Assembly (NCBI RefSeq): GCF_902167635.1
Contig: NZ_CABHMS010000006.1
Span: 186,001 to 250,000, forward strand
Direction of reading: 5' to 3'
From: Chitinophaga vietnamensis
Lineage (GTDB): Bacteria > Bacteroidota > Bacteroidia > Chitinophagales > Chitinophagaceae
Length of the DNA: 64,000 bases
Shown piece after piece: positions 27,248 to 36,513 of this stretch; the stretch's first letter is position 1; each line of letters starts with the position of its first letter. Below the pieces are notes generated by a model that made no database searches, was not told where the DNA came from, and saw nothing but the letters and a program-made list of their open reading frames with translations. Made by a program: the position numbers and the translations under genes.

Positions 27248-28090
27248 TTATTGAATACTTTTAATATAACTGTCTACCTCTTTCTTCAGTTCCGGATCGT
27301 CCATGAACTGTTTGCTTTTTTCGAACAGTTCCACTGCTTTCTTTTTATCGCCCTTGCTCCTGTAAGCTTCTGCCAGTACGAAAATGACTTTGGCATTATC
27401 AGGATGTTTCTTGCTTACTTCTTCCAGTCGTTCAATGGCTTTGTCGTACTGGCCGGAAGTAATTGCCAGGTTAGCCAATGTTACCTGGGCATCGATATTG
27501 TCCGGGTGTTTGGCTACCACTTCCCTGAGTTTTCCAACGCCGGTCATCGGTTCGCCACTGTTCATATATACCATGGCTTGCGATATTTTGATCGTATCGT
27601 TTTCCGGATTCAGGGCAATGGCCTGGTCGTACAGGGCGATGGCCTGTTGTGCTTCCCACTTCGCAATCCCCGGATCTTCCGCGTGTTGCAGGTGGGTCAA
27701 AAATAAATTGGCTGCAAAGGTGAGGCTTTTTTCGGAATTTTCCAACTTAGCTGCTTCACCAAGATAATGAGCAGCTACCGGCAGCTGGTTGAGGCTGTCC
27801 CAGGTAGTATACAATTTTTTGTAAGCGGCTATTTGTTGGGTTTTCACGTCGCCACGTACTGTATTGGTTTCAATGGCATTGATCTGTAAAAGCTGTTCTG
27901 CGGAGATTTTTTTCTTAGCCGATTCCAGTAGTTCAGAAAAGGCAATAGGCGCCACTTCCCGACCTCCCTGCATGGGAGCGGCAGTTGACATAGCTTTCTT
28001 ATCTGACCGGGGCACTGTGCGGCCAAAGGCATATAATACCACCAATAACGCTACAGCAGCACCAACTAGGAGAACTTGTGATTTTTGCAC
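27248..28090 (-). CDS. Membrane-anchored tetratricopeptide repeat protein
   Basis: 280 aa. One N-terminal helix (about 5-23) anchors the protein, and the rest faces the periplasm or cytoplasm. At least three TPR units are visible after residue 140, for example AIALYDQAIALNPENDTIKI and YDKAIERLEEVSKKHPDNAK. Lies between HU and the COX24-like gene on the same strand. TPR proteins act as scaffolds; partner unknown. Confidence 0.85.
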   Translation of the reverse strand: MQKSQVLLVGAAVALLVVLYAFGRTVPRSDKKAMSTAAPMQGGREVAPIAFSELLESAKKKISAEQLLQINAIETNTVRGDVKTQQIAAYKKLYTTWDSLNQLPVAAHYLGEAAKLENSEKSLTFAANLFLTHLQHAEDPGIAKWEAQQAIALYDQAIALNPENDTIKISQAMVYMNSGEPMTGVGKLREVVAKHPDNIDAQVTLANLAITSGQYDKAIERLEEVSKKHPDNAKVIFVLAEAYRSKGDKKKAVELFEKSKQFMDDPELKKEVDSYIKSIQ

Positions 28091-28114
28091 GGCCTAAAAT
28101 ATTAGGCTGCAAAA

Positions 28115-28402
28115 TTAAGAACTTTTGAGCTTCTTTACCTCAGCAACAAATTCTTTAGATGGCTTGAAAGCAGGAATAAAGTGCTCGGGAATCTCCACGG
28201 CCACGTTCTTCTTGATGTTACGCCCTATTTTGGCGGCTCTCTTCTTGGTGATAAAACTGCCAAACCCACGAATGTAAATGTGCTCACCATTGGCCAAGGC
28301 TTCTTTCACCTCTTTAAACATAGCCTCCAGTGTTACTAACACATCTACTTTGGGGATGCCGGTTTTTTCAGCAATGTTGTTAATTAAATCAGCTTTTCTC
28401 AT
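28115..28402 (-). CDS. HU-family DNA-binding protein
   Basis: 95 aa, typical HU/IHF size. Starts MRKADLINNIAEKTGIPK, with the DNA-inserting arm region RGFGSFITKKRAAKIGRNI and the C-terminal FKPSKEF. Packages and bends DNA as a dimer. The arm tip lacks the usual RNP tripeptide and has a longer, hydrophobic end (IPEHFIPAFKP), as in the Bacteroidota variant. First gene of the minus-strand run HU-TPR-COX24-rng. Confidence 0.93.
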   Translation of the reverse strand: MRKADLINNIAEKTGIPKVDVLVTLEAMFKEVKEALANGEHIYIRGFGSFITKKRAAKIGRNIKKNVAVEIPEHFIPAFKPSKEFVAEVKKLKSS

Positions 28403-28623
28403 ATGAAAGCGAGAGGATTACTTTACTCTCAAAGTTAATTTAAAAATTTCTAATTGCTGAATTTTAAGCAAATAAATTTTATTAATTTTCCTTATACCTG
28501 TATTGCAGATTATTATATTTATTTGCATCCCCGGAAATGGGTATCTGGCGTACCTTGCAGGGTTTTAAAGGACAGCTTTTGCCATATCAATTTACTAAAT
28601 AATTTTATTAAAATAATATATAA

Positions 28624-29697
28624 ATGCGTGCTTCCCGACTTTTTTTTACCGAAAAATTACTGGAATGGAACAAAGACCTTAATACCCGGTCCATGCCATG
28701 GAAAGGTGAAAAAGATCCCTACCGCATCTGGCTGTCGGAGATCATTCTCCAGCAAACCCGCGTGGAACAAGGCTGGCCGTATTATGAACGATTTATTCAA
28801 CACTACCCTACCGTGAGCCAGCTCGCCGCCGCACCCGATGAAGAAGTATTCCGCCTCTGGCAGGGCCTCGGCTACTACGCCCGCTGCAAAAACATGCTGG
28901 CAGCCGCCCGCGAAATAGCTACCACTTATAAAGGGAAATTCCCGGATCAGTACGAACAGATCAAAAGCCTTAAAGGTATTGGCCCCTACACCGCCGCCGC
29001 CATCGCCTCCTTCGCTTTCGATCTCCCCCACGCCGTATTGGATGGCAACGTTTTCCGTGTGCTGTCGCGCTTCTTCGGCATCGACACACCGATCGACAGT
29101 ACCGAAGGCAAAAAACAATTTGCCACACTCGCCCAGGACCTGTTGCCACCAGCACATTCCACAGCTTATAACCAAAGCATCATGGACTTTGGCGCCGTTG
29201 TATGCAAGCCACAACAGCCGCTTTGCGAAGAATGTCCGCTACAGAAAAAATGTGCCGCCTATCACCAGCAGCTCATTTCCCTGCTGCCGGTTAAAACCAA
29301 GAAACTACAAATCAAAAAACGCTACTTCACTTATATACTGGCCACTTTCAAAGACCAGGTGTACATCCGTAAAAGAACCGGCAATGATATCTGGCAAAAC
29401 CTGCATGAATTCATCCTGCTGGAAACGCCCGCCGCTACTGATATCACAGCCCTGCAAACAGATCCCGGGTTTCTTCAGCTCTTCGGAAAAAATAAACCGG
29501 CCATCGAAAGGGTATCTCCCCTCTTCAAACAACAGCTTACCCATCAAACCATTCACAGCCAATTCATTACGATAGCCTTGCAAAAACCGCTGGAATCGCC
29601 CGCCTACACGGCCGTTCCATTCAGCGACCTTAACAACTATGCCTTCCCGAAAACCATTACCACCTACCTCGAAAGCAAGGCAGGACTGCTTTTATAG
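28624..29697 (+). CDS. mutY: A/G-specific adenine DNA glycosylase
   Basis: 357 aa. Removes adenine opposite 8-oxoguanine. Catalytic Glu in SEIILQQTRVEQ, helix-hairpin-helix LKGIGPYTAAAIASFAF, catalytic Asp in SIMDFGAVVC, and the 4Fe-4S loop C-X6-C-X2-C-X5-C in VCKPQQPLCEECPLQKKC. A NUDIX-like C-terminal domain (about 230-355) reads the 8-oxoG. Divergent from HU and followed by ssb and gldED, a gene order kept across Bacteroidota. Confidence 0.95.
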   Translation: MRASRLFFTEKLLEWNKDLNTRSMPWKGEKDPYRIWLSEIILQQTRVEQGWPYYERFIQHYPTVSQLAAAPDEEVFRLWQGLGYYARCKNMLAAAREIATTYKGKFPDQYEQIKSLKGIGPYTAAAIASFAFDLPHAVLDGNVFRVLSRFFGIDTPIDSTEGKKQFATLAQDLLPPAHSTAYNQSIMDFGAVVCKPQQPLCEECPLQKKCAAYHQQLISLLPVKTKKLQIKKRYFTYILATFKDQVYIRKRTGNDIWQNLHEFILLETPAATDITALQTDPGFLQLFGKNKPAIERVSPLFKQQLTHQTIHSQFITIALQKPLESPAYTAVPFSDLNNYAFPKTITTYLESKAGLLL

Positions 29698-29826
29698 CCA
29701 ACCCCGGGGTTCATTTTGCCAGCAAGAAATTTTTCCTTTCGATTGGAAAAAAATATTAACTTTAAGAAGGTTGTTTATTTATTAAAAGAAGAACTTTTTA
29801 TCAATAGACTAAAAAAACCTACAACT

Positions 29827-30288
29827 ATGAGAGGTGTTAATAAAGTAATCCTGATAGGCAATTTAGGCAGAGATCCGGATGTACAGTTTTTGGAAGGAAA
29901 TATTGCCGTTGCTAAATTCTCGCTGGCAACCACCGAAACGTTCAAGGACCGGGCCGGGAAATTGATCTCGCAAACAGAATGGCACACCGTTGTACTCTGG
30001 AGAGGATTGGCAGAACTGGCGCAAAAGTACCTGCACAAAGGCAGCCTTGTTTACATCGAAGGACGCCTGCGCACCCGCAGTTGGGAAGACAAAGAAGGTA
30101 ACAAGAAATTTGCGACCGAAGTTGTAGGCGACAACCTGGTGATGCTCGACAAACGCATGGACCTCAATACCGCTGATCACCCCATACCTCATCACAGCAG
30201 CGCTGGTTCTACCTCTGGAGAAAATTTCCCCAACAATCTGGAAATCCCCCCTTCATTGAATGAGCCGGCAGATGATCTGCCCTTTTAA
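29827..30288 (+). CDS. ssb: Single-stranded DNA-binding protein
   Basis: 153 aa from the ATG at 29827 (MRGVNKVILIGNLGRDPD); the frame stays open for 37 codons upstream but that part is leader. OB fold over about 1-110 with TEWHTVVLWRGLAELAQKYL and the conserved Trp in RTRSWEDKEG. The flexible tail ends in PADDLPF, the acidic tip that binds partner proteins. Binds ssDNA as a tetramer in replication and repair. Confidence 0.95.
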   Translation: MRGVNKVILIGNLGRDPDVQFLEGNIAVAKFSLATTETFKDRAGKLISQTEWHTVVLWRGLAELAQKYLHKGSLVYIEGRLRTRSWEDKEGNKKFATEVVGDNLVMLDKRMDLNTADHPIPHHSSAGSTSGENFPNNLEIPPSLNEPADDLPF

Positions 30289-30320
30289 GTTTTAATAAAA
30301 ATATTAAGTTTTCCATGTAC

Positions 30321-30343
30321 GTAATCCCATAATGGGACATTAC
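30321..30343. promoter_or_regulatory. Palindrome overlapping the gldE promoter
   Basis: TCCCAT-A-ATGGGA (30325-30337) is a perfect palindrome, flanked by GTAAT on the left and ATTAC on the right. It ends just upstream of the -7 element of gldE, where a repressor or activator could act. Confidence 0.4.
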
Positions 30344-30344
30344 T

Positions 30345-30352
30345 TATATTTG
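30345..30352 (+). promoter_or_regulatory. Bacteroidota-type -7 element for gldE-gldD
   Basis: TATATTTG matches TAnnTTTG, 34 bases before the chosen gldE start. No typical -33 TTG; the palindrome occupies that place. Confidence 0.45.
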
Positions 30353-30385
30353 CGTGCAAGAAAATAAGGGTCATTTTCATGTTGA

Positions 30386-31777
30386 ATGAATTTCTTTCCC
30401 GTATTTTTGATCTATTACATAAAGTTGAACATCTTGGATATCTTTTCGGCAAGCAACATATCCTTCCTTTTACAAACCGGCGCACCGATCGCAACACCTA
30501 ACGTAGTGGTGTTCCTGCTGGTCATTTTTGTGCTGCTGCTACTGACATTCATTGTGTCAGGCGCTGAAGTGGCCTTCTTTTCACTGAACTACAAGGACCT
30601 GAATGTGTTGAAAACCCGGCAAAACGCTTCCGGTAAACTCATCACCAAACTCCTGGAAAAACCCAGGTCGCTGCTCGCATCCCTCCAGATCGCCGGTATC
30701 CTGCTGATGATCGCATTCATTATGATCACCAACTACCTCATCACCCAGATGGAAGACCTCCAAAAACTTCCCGTGATATCTTTGGTAGTACGTATCGCCG
30801 TTATCAGCCTGGTGCTGCTCTTCTTCGGGCAAATACTCCCCCGCGTTTGGGCCGCACAAAACAATATCCGTTTCGCTACCTACTTCGCATGGTTCGTAAG
30901 CCTCGTGCACGCCACCCTGGAACCTGTCAGCGATTTCTTTGTAGGCATGAGCTCCAGCATCGAAGCCAAATTATTCCACCGCGGCAGCGGCCCGGTCAAC
31001 TACCAGGAGATCGATGAAGCGATCGAAATGAGCGTAGATCCCACCGCCTCACAGGAAGAAAAAAATATCCTCAAAGGCATTCTCAAATTCGGTAACATCA
31101 CCGTAAAACAGATCATGCGCGGCCGCCTCGACGTGAACGGTATCGAATATGAAAATACCTTCTCTGACGTGATCAAACGTGTAGCCGACCTGCACTACTC
31201 ACGCCTCCCCGTATACAAAGGCAACCTCGATAATATCGTAGGCGTAATCCATACCAAAGACCTCGTGCCGCATCTCGATAAAGGTGATACCTTCGACTGG
31301 CACGAGATCATGCGCCAGCCTTTCTTTGTACACGGGCATAAACTCATCGAAGACCTGCTCTCCGAATTTCAGAGCCGGAGAATGCACTTTGCTGTAGTGG
31401 TAGATGAATTTGGCGGTACCTCCGGCATCGTGACCCTGGAAGATATCATGGAAGAAGTGATCGGTGATATCAAAGATGAATTTGATGAAGAAGAATTCAA
31501 CTACTCCAAGGTCGACAACTTCACCTACGTATTCGAAGGCAAAACCATGCTGAACGACGTTTGCAGGATCATGAACATCCCTCCGGAAACCTTCGATCAG
31601 GTAAAAGGTGAAAGCGACTCCCTCGGCGGCCTCATACTTGAACTGGCAGGAAAATTTCCTGAAGAAAACAGCGTTATTAATTACAGTAACTATGATTTTA
31701 CTGTACTGGAAGTGAATAAAATGCGCATCCAGAAAGTACAGGTAACCATCCGGCCCGACGCTGCTGAACAAGCCTGA
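30386..31777 (+). CDS. gldE: Gliding motility-associated protein GldE
   Basis: 463 aa. N-terminal DUF21-type membrane domain (about 38-190, three to four helices with VSGAEVAFFSLNYKDL), two CBS domains (about 240-370), and a C-terminal CorC/HlyC domain. It belongs to the hemolysin C/CorC family but pairs with gldD in gliding bacteria. The start could be the ATG at 30386 or the in-frame TTG at 30434. GldE is required for gliding and type 9 secretion in Flavobacterium johnsoniae. Seven bases separate it from gldD. Confidence 0.92.
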   Translation: MNFFPVFLIYYIKLNILDIFSASNISFLLQTGAPIATPNVVVFLLVIFVLLLLTFIVSGAEVAFFSLNYKDLNVLKTRQNASGKLITKLLEKPRSLLASLQIAGILLMIAFIMITNYLITQMEDLQKLPVISLVVRIAVISLVLLFFGQILPRVWAAQNNIRFATYFAWFVSLVHATLEPVSDFFVGMSSSIEAKLFHRGSGPVNYQEIDEAIEMSVDPTASQEEKNILKGILKFGNITVKQIMRGRLDVNGIEYENTFSDVIKRVADLHYSRLPVYKGNLDNIVGVIHTKDLVPHLDKGDTFDWHEIMRQPFFVHGHKLIEDLLSEFQSRRMHFAVVVDEFGGTSGIVTLEDIMEEVIGDIKDEFDEEEFNYSKVDNFTYVFEGKTMLNDVCRIMNIPPETFDQVKGESDSLGGLILELAGKFPEENSVINYSNYDFTVLEVNKMRIQKVQVTIRPDAAEQA

Positions 31778-31783
31778 GCCACG

Positions 31784-32404
31784 ATGCTAAATGCAAAACG
31801 TACAATGCCAAATTTAAAAGGAAAGGCCCTCGCCTTTTTTTCCCTGCTGATACTATCGCTCACCGCCTGTGATAACGGATATACGCCGAAACCCCGCGGA
31901 TACTTTAAAATAAAGTTCCCGGAAAGAAAGTACCGCACCTTTGATATGCCCGGTTACCCTTATACTTTCGAATATCCAGAGTACGCCACGGTAGTAAAAG
32001 ATACCTCCTTCTTCGGCGAAAAGCCCGAAAATCCTTACTGGATCAACATCGACTTCCCCTCTCTCAATGGTAAAATATATATGAGCTACAAGATCATCGG
32101 CGGAGAGAACACCTTTCAGAAGCTGGTGAACGACGCTTTCAAGATGACTTACAAACACACCTACAAGGCGGAATATATCGATGAAAACGTGATCCACACA
32201 CCTAATAATGTGAATGGCACTTTCTACGAAGTGGGCGGCAACGCAGCTTCTGCCAAACAATTCTTCGCCACCGACTCCGTACATCATTTCCTCCGCGGCG
32301 CGCTCTACTTCGATGTAAGGCCCAATGCCGATTCCCTCGCTCCCGTGCACCAATTCCTCGAACAGGACATGTGGCATATGGTGGAAACCCTGCACTGGCG
32401 ATAA
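31784..32404 (+). CDS. gldD: Gliding motility lipoprotein GldD
   Basis: 206 aa. Signal peptide with lipobox SLTAC. The mature part shows conserved YTPKPRGYFKIKFPERKYRTF near the start of the domain (first half quoted as PKPRGYFKIKFPERKY), typical of GldD. Membrane-anchored lipoprotein needed with GldE for gliding and type 9 secretion. The rest of the gld/spr set is not in the window. Confidence 0.93.
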   Translation: MLNAKRTMPNLKGKALAFFSLLILSLTACDNGYTPKPRGYFKIKFPERKYRTFDMPGYPYTFEYPEYATVVKDTSFFGEKPENPYWINIDFPSLNGKIYMSYKIIGGENTFQKLVNDAFKMTYKHTYKAEYIDENVIHTPNNVNGTFYEVGGNAASAKQFFATDSVHHFLRGALYFDVRPNADSLAPVHQFLEQDMWHMVETLHWR

Positions 32405-32422
32405 AATCCTCAGGATTTCCCG

Positions 32423-32430
32423 TAACTTTG
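32423..32430 (+). promoter_or_regulatory. Bacteroidota-type -7 element for the DUF3109 gene
   Basis: TAACTTTG matches TAnnTTTG, 28 bases before the ATG at 32459. Confidence 0.4.
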
Positions 32431-32458
32431 TGGTCTGAATTCAGATCACACTTACCCA

Positions 32459-33028
32459 ATGATCATCATCGACGACAAATACATCAGTGACGAAGTAATT
32501 GAAGAGCAGTTCGTATGCAATCTGTCGGCCTGCAAAGGCGCCTGCTGTGTAGCTGGCGACTGTGGCGCCCCGCTCGATAAAGCGGAAGTGAAGCTGCTGA
32601 AAAAAATCTATCCCAAAATAAAATCTTATCTGCGGGAAGAAGGCATTCAGGAGATTGAGCAAACCGGCACCAATACTACCGATCCTGAATACGGCTATGT
32701 TACTCCCATCGTGAACAAAGGCATCTGCGCTTACGCCACCATCGATGAGCATGGCACGGTGAGCTGCGGCATTGAAAAGGCTTACAACGATGGCGTGGTA
32801 GACTTCAAGAAGCCCATCTCCTGTCATCTCTACCCCATCCGGATCAAAAAATATGAATCATTTGAGGCGGTGAACTATGATCGCTGGGATATCTGCAAAC
32901 CCGCCTGCAAGAACGGTAAGGCCCTGCAAGTGCCCGTGTACCGCTTCCTGAGAGAGGCGCTCATCAGAAAATACGGCACGGAATTTTATGATGTGCTGGA
33001 TAAGATCGCAAGAAAACAATACAAATAA
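32459..33028 (+). CDS. DUF3109 cysteine-rich protein
   Basis: 189 aa soluble protein with a Cys cluster near the start, CNLSACKGACCVAGDCGAPLD in short form CKGACCVAGDC, and further Cys at CHLYPIRI, CKPACKNGK and in the middle (ICAYA, SCGIEKA). The spacing resembles YkgJ-type zinc/iron-sulfur chelating clusters and matches the DUF3109 family. Function unknown; probably binds a metal or Fe-S cluster. Followed by the LutB-like gene after 66 bases. Confidence 0.82.
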   Translation: MIIIDDKYISDEVIEEQFVCNLSACKGACCVAGDCGAPLDKAEVKLLKKIYPKIKSYLREEGIQEIEQTGTNTTDPEYGYVTPIVNKGICAYATIDEHGTVSCGIEKAYNDGVVDFKKPISCHLYPIRIKKYESFEAVNYDRWDICKPACKNGKALQVPVYRFLREALIRKYGTEFYDVLDKIARKQYK

Positions 33029-33094
33029 GGAATCTCGACGCTGTTATTCCTTTCTATATAACTATCTTTATTAAGCATCTTATTGGACTTGCTT

Positions 33095-34471
33095 ATGCAT
33101 CAAACAGCATCCACCTTTCTGGAAGAAAGTGAAAAAAAAGCAGCCGATCTCGGTCACCGGCAAACTATCAATTTCAATATCGGTAAATACAATACCGCTG
33201 TAAAGAACGGTAAACAACAGTTTACAGACCTGCCGGGCGCGCGCGAAAGGGCCAAGAATATCAAATGGAGAGCCATTGAGCATCTCGACAAACACCTGGA
33301 AGAGTTTGAGTTGAACATCACCAAACGTGGCGCTAAAGTGATATGGGCCGAAACTGCGGAACAGGTGCAACAGGAGATACTGGCCATCTGCAAGGCCAAA
33401 CAATGCAAGAGTATTGTAAAAAGCAAGTCCATGGCCACAGAAGAGGTGCACCTCAACGACTTTCTCGGTGAAAATGGCATCGAATGCGTGGAAACGGACC
33501 TCGGCGAATACATCCAGCAGCTCGATGGAGAGCCGCCTTACCACATCGTTACACCCGCCATGCACAAGAGCAAGGAAGATGTAGCCCGCCTCTTTGCCGA
33601 GAAACTCGGCACCGATCCCGGGCTCACGCCTGAACAGCTTACGCTGGTGGCACGTGAGAAATTACGCCAGAAATATCTCGATGCAGAAATCGGCATCACC
33701 GGCGCCAACTTCATCATCGCAGATACCGGCTCCATTGCCGTAAGCGAAAACGAAGGTAATGCCCGCCTCAGCACTGCATTTCCCAAAACGCATATCGTAC
33801 TGGTTGGTATCGAAAAAGTACTGCCTTCTATTACAGACCTCGCGCTGTTCTGGCCGCTGCTGGCCACTTACGGCACAGGCCAGCAGGTGACTTCCTACAA
33901 CTCCATCTTCAGCGGCCCGCGCCAGGAAGGCGAAGCAGACGGCCCCGATGAAATGTATGTGATCCTGATGGACAACGGCCGAACCAATATCCTCCAGGAT
34001 ACCACCGCCCGCGAAAGCCTTTACTGCATCCGCTGTGGCTCCTGCCTCAACGCATGCCCCGTTTACAAGAACATCGGCGGCCATACTTATGCCACCACCT
34101 ATAGCGGCCCTATCGGCGCTGTGATCACGCCTCACCTCAAAGGCATGGATTCGTATATGCATCTCAGTTTCGCGTCCTCTCTCTGCGGTAACTGCACAGA
34201 GGTGTGCCCCGTGCGCATCAACCTGCATGAACTATTGCTGCATAACAGACAGAAAGCAGTAGAAGAGAATTATACATCTGGTGGAGAGAAGTTCGCCTGG
34301 TTTGTATGGAAACAGGGATGCATGAGCAGGAAGATGATGAATATGGCCAGTGGAAAGATGAAGAACTTCCTGTTGCGCAAGTTCTTCGCCAAGGGCTGGG
34401 GCGATAACCGCGACCTGCCGGTATTTGCTGCTAAATCCTTTAATCAGCAGTGGAAAGAGCGGAACAAGTAA
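33095..34471 (+). CDS. LutB/LldF-type iron-sulfur protein
   Basis: 458 aa from the ATG at 33095; an in-frame TTG four codons upstream is possible. LUD domain over about 60-300, then two 4Fe-4S motifs, CIRCGSCLNACPVY and CGNCTEVCPVRI, and a C-terminal LutB domain. LutB works with LutA and LutC to oxidise L-lactate to pyruvate. Neither partner is adjacent here; the next gene is convergent three bases away. The role in lactate use is inferred from the family. Confidence 0.9.
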   Translation: MHQTASTFLEESEKKAADLGHRQTINFNIGKYNTAVKNGKQQFTDLPGARERAKNIKWRAIEHLDKHLEEFELNITKRGAKVIWAETAEQVQQEILAICKAKQCKSIVKSKSMATEEVHLNDFLGENGIECVETDLGEYIQQLDGEPPYHIVTPAMHKSKEDVARLFAEKLGTDPGLTPEQLTLVAREKLRQKYLDAEIGITGANFIIADTGSIAVSENEGNARLSTAFPKTHIVLVGIEKVLPSITDLALFWPLLATYGTGQQVTSYNSIFSGPRQEGEADGPDEMYVILMDNGRTNILQDTTARESLYCIRCGSCLNACPVYKNIGGHTYATTYSGPIGAVITPHLKGMDSYMHLSFASSLCGNCTEVCPVRINLHELLLHNRQKAVEENYTSGGEKFAWFVWKQGCMSRKMMNMASGKMKNFLLRKFFAKGWGDNRDLPVFAAKSFNQQWKERNK

Positions 34472-34474
34472 GTC

Positions 34475-35812
34475 CTACTTTTTCTGTATCCTGAATTTCA
34501 TTCTCACTTTCACTGTGGCGGGCTTCCCATCTGATGCTGGTTTCCACGCAGGCCCTTCGTTGAGCAGGCGGATAGCCAAAGCATCGGCTGTCTCGCTCAA
34601 CCCGCGCAACACCTTGAAATCGGTAAGCGCACCAGAGCGGGTAACGGTAAAGGATATACGAACGATACCGGAAATACTATCAGTAAGGGTATGCGCATTC
34701 AGGTATTGGTAAAATGCCACGTAACCATCTTTCGGCTCCGGAGCGCTGTAAGGCATTGGCTCAGCCTCCACACCCGCCACTTTACCCGAAAACGCTGTCA
34801 CCACAACTTCCGATAAGCCCTTGTTATTAGGCGCCATCGCAATATCCATTCCTTGCTGAACGCTGTCCAGGCGCAGTTTCCGGCTATCGTAGCCAATATA
34901 GCTCAGCATCAGCTCTTTAAATCGTGTACTATCTTTCGGTAATGAAAAATACCCCTTTGCATCTGTAATTGTGCCTCTATTGCTGTGCAGCCCTGTCACT
35001 GCTACGCCTGACAAAGGCTCGCCGGATTGCCCGTCGACAACGCGGCCGCGGAGAATAATCTTGGATTTCAGGTCATCGTTATTAAAAGCGCGGGCGCCAC
35101 GGATGAATATTTTTGGTGAGTCGTTGTTGATAGCTATTCCCGGGGAATAAGTATCCAATGCATTACCGGCCCTCGCCTTTTCGGCCTCGTAAGTAAATTG
35201 TTTATTATCATTCCCTGCTTTCTTTGCTGATACAGGTGCGGCCGCCAAGGCCGGTGCGGCATCGGGCAACGGAGCAGGAGCGGGCAAATCGGCAACAGGC
35301 TTGCCTGGCGCAGGCTTGGGCTTCATGCTCGGTTTCTTCTGCGATAATGCCAGCGCAGGCGCTGCATGCTCGCTGTTTATATCAGCTTGAGGAGTTGTGT
35401 TTTCTTTAAAAGTTGCCTGGGTATCTGCTGCTGCAGGAGCGGGCGTAGGTGCAGGTGTTGCCGGCGCTTGCGCCACTTCGGGCGGTGTAGCCTTTTGATG
35501 TACCAGGAACCAGCCACCGGTGAACAGCAGCAAAAGAATGGCTGCCGCCGCAGCCACGCGGTAATAGATGGAGCGCACCTTACCCTTCTCTGGCGCTACA
35601 CGCGCAGCGAGCCGCGCTTGCAGATCGTCGAGGTGCGCGGATTGATCAGGCGCATGCATTTCATAACCTTCAAGCGCTTCCGCCAGGAACGGATCATCCA
35701 GCGCCTGGCGTTCCAGGGCGTGCATGGCTTTATCGTCGAGCTCTCCCGCCAGGTACTGGCGTATCAGCTCGGCGCTTACCTCCGTTTGCTTATGTGGTTG
35801 CTTGTCAGGCAT
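34475..35812 (-). CDS. Anti-sigma/carboxypeptidase-regulatory/TonB hybrid membrane protein
   Basis: 445 aa. A cytoplasmic N-terminal segment (about 12-55, LIRQYLAGELDDKAMHALER) looks like an anti-sigma domain; a single helix lies at about 87-105. A long Ala/Pro/Lys linker leads to a CarboxypepD-regulatory-like domain (about 250-320, GQSGEPLSGVAVTGLHSNRG), a short SusC-like phrase LSEVVVTAFSG, and a TonB C-terminal domain (about 370-442). It overlaps the sigma factor gene by eight bases, so the two are translationally coupled. Probably relays an envelope signal to the ECF sigma factor. Confidence 0.82.
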   Translation of the reverse strand: MPDKQPHKQTEVSAELIRQYLAGELDDKAMHALERQALDDPFLAEALEGYEMHAPDQSAHLDDLQARLAARVAPEKGKVRSIYYRVAAAAAILLLLFTGGWFLVHQKATPPEVAQAPATPAPTPAPAAADTQATFKENTTPQADINSEHAAPALALSQKKPSMKPKPAPGKPVADLPAPAPLPDAAPALAAAPVSAKKAGNDNKQFTYEAEKARAGNALDTYSPGIAINNDSPKIFIRGARAFNNDDLKSKIILRGRVVDGQSGEPLSGVAVTGLHSNRGTITDAKGYFSLPKDSTRFKELMLSYIGYDSRKLRLDSVQQGMDIAMAPNNKGLSEVVVTAFSGKVAGVEAEPMPYSAPEPKDGYVAFYQYLNAHTLTDSISGIVRISFTVTRSGALTDFKVLRGLSETADALAIRLLNEGPAWKPASDGKPATVKVRMKFRIQKK

Positions 35813-36386
35813 GTTGTTGCTGTTGCTCCATACAAATTTTAAGGTTCCGCTTTCCGTTCTGGATATAGCTTTTCACCTTGTTCATATCATAGCCGGTAAT
35901 AACGCTGACCTCGCGATAGCTTTTCTCTTTTAAATAGAAAAGGTCTACACTCCGCTTTTGCTCTTCTGGCAAGGTTTCCAGGCATTTTTCCATGGCTTGC
36001 AGGTTCTCTTCCAGCGTTACTCCGTTCTCATGATGCCCTGTTTCGCCGTTTTCCATAACAGGATGATCGTCGATAGATACCTGCCTGGATTCCTTGTTCT
36101 TCATGGCCCGCAGCTTCATCAGGCAATGGTTGCGGGCTAAAACGTGCAGCCAGCTTTTGAAATGCTGTACTTCGTGCTGCTTCACTTTTACGATCAGCTC
36201 TTCGAATATCTGCATCACCGCGTCTTTGCTGGCATCCTCATCAAAATACTTGAGGCACACACCATATACCAGGCTCATATAACGCTGGTATAGGGCAGCC
36301 AGCAATTCCAGTCTGCCCGAGGATTTGTACTCCCCGATCAAATCGGCATCTGTGGCGTCCTGCATAATATTTTGACGGATAAACAA
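35805..36386 (-). CDS. ECF-type RNA polymerase sigma factor
   Basis: 193 aa. Region 2 at about 25-90 (YQRYMSLVYGVCLKYF, with VLARNHCLMKLR) and region 4 at about 125-185 (CLETLPEEQKRSVDLFYLKEKSYREVS). A charged linker lies between. No region 1.1 or 3, so an ECF factor. Coupled to the downstream anti-sigma hybrid. Confidence 0.92.
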   Translation of the reverse strand: MFIRQNIMQDATDADLIGEYKSSGRLELLAALYQRYMSLVYGVCLKYFDEDASKDAVMQIFEELIVKVKQHEVQHFKSWLHVLARNHCLMKLRAMKNKESRQVSIDDHPVMENGETGHHENGVTLEENLQAMEKCLETLPEEQKRSVDLFYLKEKSYREVSVITGYDMNKVKSYIQNGKRNLKICMEQQQQHA

Positions 36387-36455
36387 CGGGCTGCTTTATG
36401 TCTTAAATAAAAAACTTATTTGTTGGCAAAGTATTATTTTTTGGGCAGAGCGCAA

Positions 36456-36490
36456 ACAAAAAGAAGGCACCGGCCCAAACCGATGCCTCC
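36456..36490 (-). terminator. Intrinsic terminator of purH
   Basis: Arms GGCACCGG (36466-36473) and CCGATGCC (36480-36487) pair with one G-U in the RNA; the minus strand continues TTCTTTTTG. Lies 24 bases beyond the purH stop. Confidence 0.7.
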
Positions 36491-36513
36491 TGTATCATTC
36501 AAAAAAAGTACGC

